Shown piece after piece: positions 5,248 to 5,390 of a stretch of 5,390 bases of DNA. The position numbers and the translations under genes are program-made. A model generated the notes under the pieces. The model had not been told where the DNA came from and did not search any database. It worked only from the letters and a program-made list of their open reading frames with translations. Source of the stretch: Gammaproteobacteria bacterium. GTDB taxonomy: Bacteria > Pseudomonadota > Gammaproteobacteria > Arenicellales > JAOTYS01. The stretch lies in NCBI GenBank assembly GCA_029861795.1, contig JAOTYS010000338.1, positions 1 to 5,390 of the forward strand, read 5' to 3'. How positions within the stretch are numbered: position 1 is the first letter of the stretch; each line of letters starts with the position of its first letter.

Positions 5248-5390
5248 TTGAGCGCCTCGCCGACACACTTATCTCTGAACCAACAGATCGCGGACAAGTT
5301 GCGCGAGATGGCGGACATACTGGAGCAACAAGCAGCCAGTCCGTTTCGCGTAGCCGCCTATCGACGCGCCGCTGAAACCGTAAGCTCGTT
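5248..5390 (+). CDS. Helix-hairpin-helix protein with PolX-type N-terminal domain (partial, runs off right edge)
   Basis: Forty-seven codons are visible. Residues 11-45, NQQIADKLREMADILEQQAA then SPFRVAAYRRAAETV, match the N-terminal helix-hairpin-helix domain (HHH_8) of family X DNA polymerases, whose usual form is xxIAxxLxxxAxLLExxGxNPFRVxAYRxAAxxI. The domain binds DNA, typically the 5' phosphate side of a gap. Whether a polymerase and a PHP domain follow, or the protein is one of the short HHH-only relatives, cannot be seen. No ATG precedes the domain in frame. The likeliest start is TTG 5248, with GGA at 5236-5238 nine bases upstream. CTG 5275 would begin directly at NQQIA but lacks a ribosome binding site. 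The first in-frame ATG (codon 21) lies inside the domain. The gene begins 2 bp after the preceding small reading frame, so the two are probably co-transcribed. Confidence 0.75.
   Translation, partial: MSASPTHLSLNQQIADKLREMADILEQQAASPFRVAAYRRAAETVSS

Overview
The window looks like ordinary chromosomal DNA from a Gram-negative bacterium. It encodes a secreted outer-membrane beta-barrel protein, genes are densely packed on both strands, and GC content appears moderate. A gammaproteobacterial origin is a guess from the style of the proteins; nothing here fixes the taxonomy. There are no rRNA or tRNA genes, transposases, CRISPR arrays, phage genes or long repeats.

Layout, left to right. Positions 1-1080 (minus): most of an exported protein with a signal peptide, a Cys-containing N-terminal domain, an Ig-like domain and the beginning of an OmpW/OmpA-type beta-barrel. 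It runs off the left edge, so its C-terminus is unseen. Positions 1081-1293: divergent intergenic region with small palindromes. Positions 1294-1479 (plus): a 61-residue two-helix membrane protein. Positions 1535-2014 (plus): a complete cupin-like protein of the DUF4863 / 4-hydroxylaminobenzoate lyase (PnbB-like) family. Positions 2077-3039 (plus): a metallophosphoesterase of the YaeI/YkuE/LpxG type. Positions 3048-3536 (minus, convergent, 8 bp away): a CDP-archaeol synthase (CarS, formerly DUF46)-like integral membrane protein. Positions 3537-3674: divergent intergenic region with three clustered palindromes. Positions 3675-4823 (plus): a patatin-like phospholipase. Positions 4824-5052: no convincing gene, but a possible promoter with a 12-bp palindrome. 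Positions 5053-5245 (plus): a small Cys-containing protein that can be read only across a +1 frameshift. Positions 5248-5390 (plus): the first 47 residues of a protein with a PolX-type helix-hairpin-helix N-terminal domain, cut by the right edge.

A loose theme is envelope and phospholipid chemistry: the barrel protein, a metallophosphoesterase from a family that includes lipid A pathway hydrolases, a CTP:lipid cytidylyltransferase homologue, and a patatin lipase. Orientations differ and the genes are not one operon, so shared function is inference. The most unusual points are the archaeal-lipid-type enzyme homologue in an apparently bacterial setting, the PnbB-like protein with no nitroaromatic genes beside it, and the frameshifted small gene, which ends zero frame in CTT TGA, the core of the RF2 +1 frameshift site. 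I do not see a clearly new multi-gene system.
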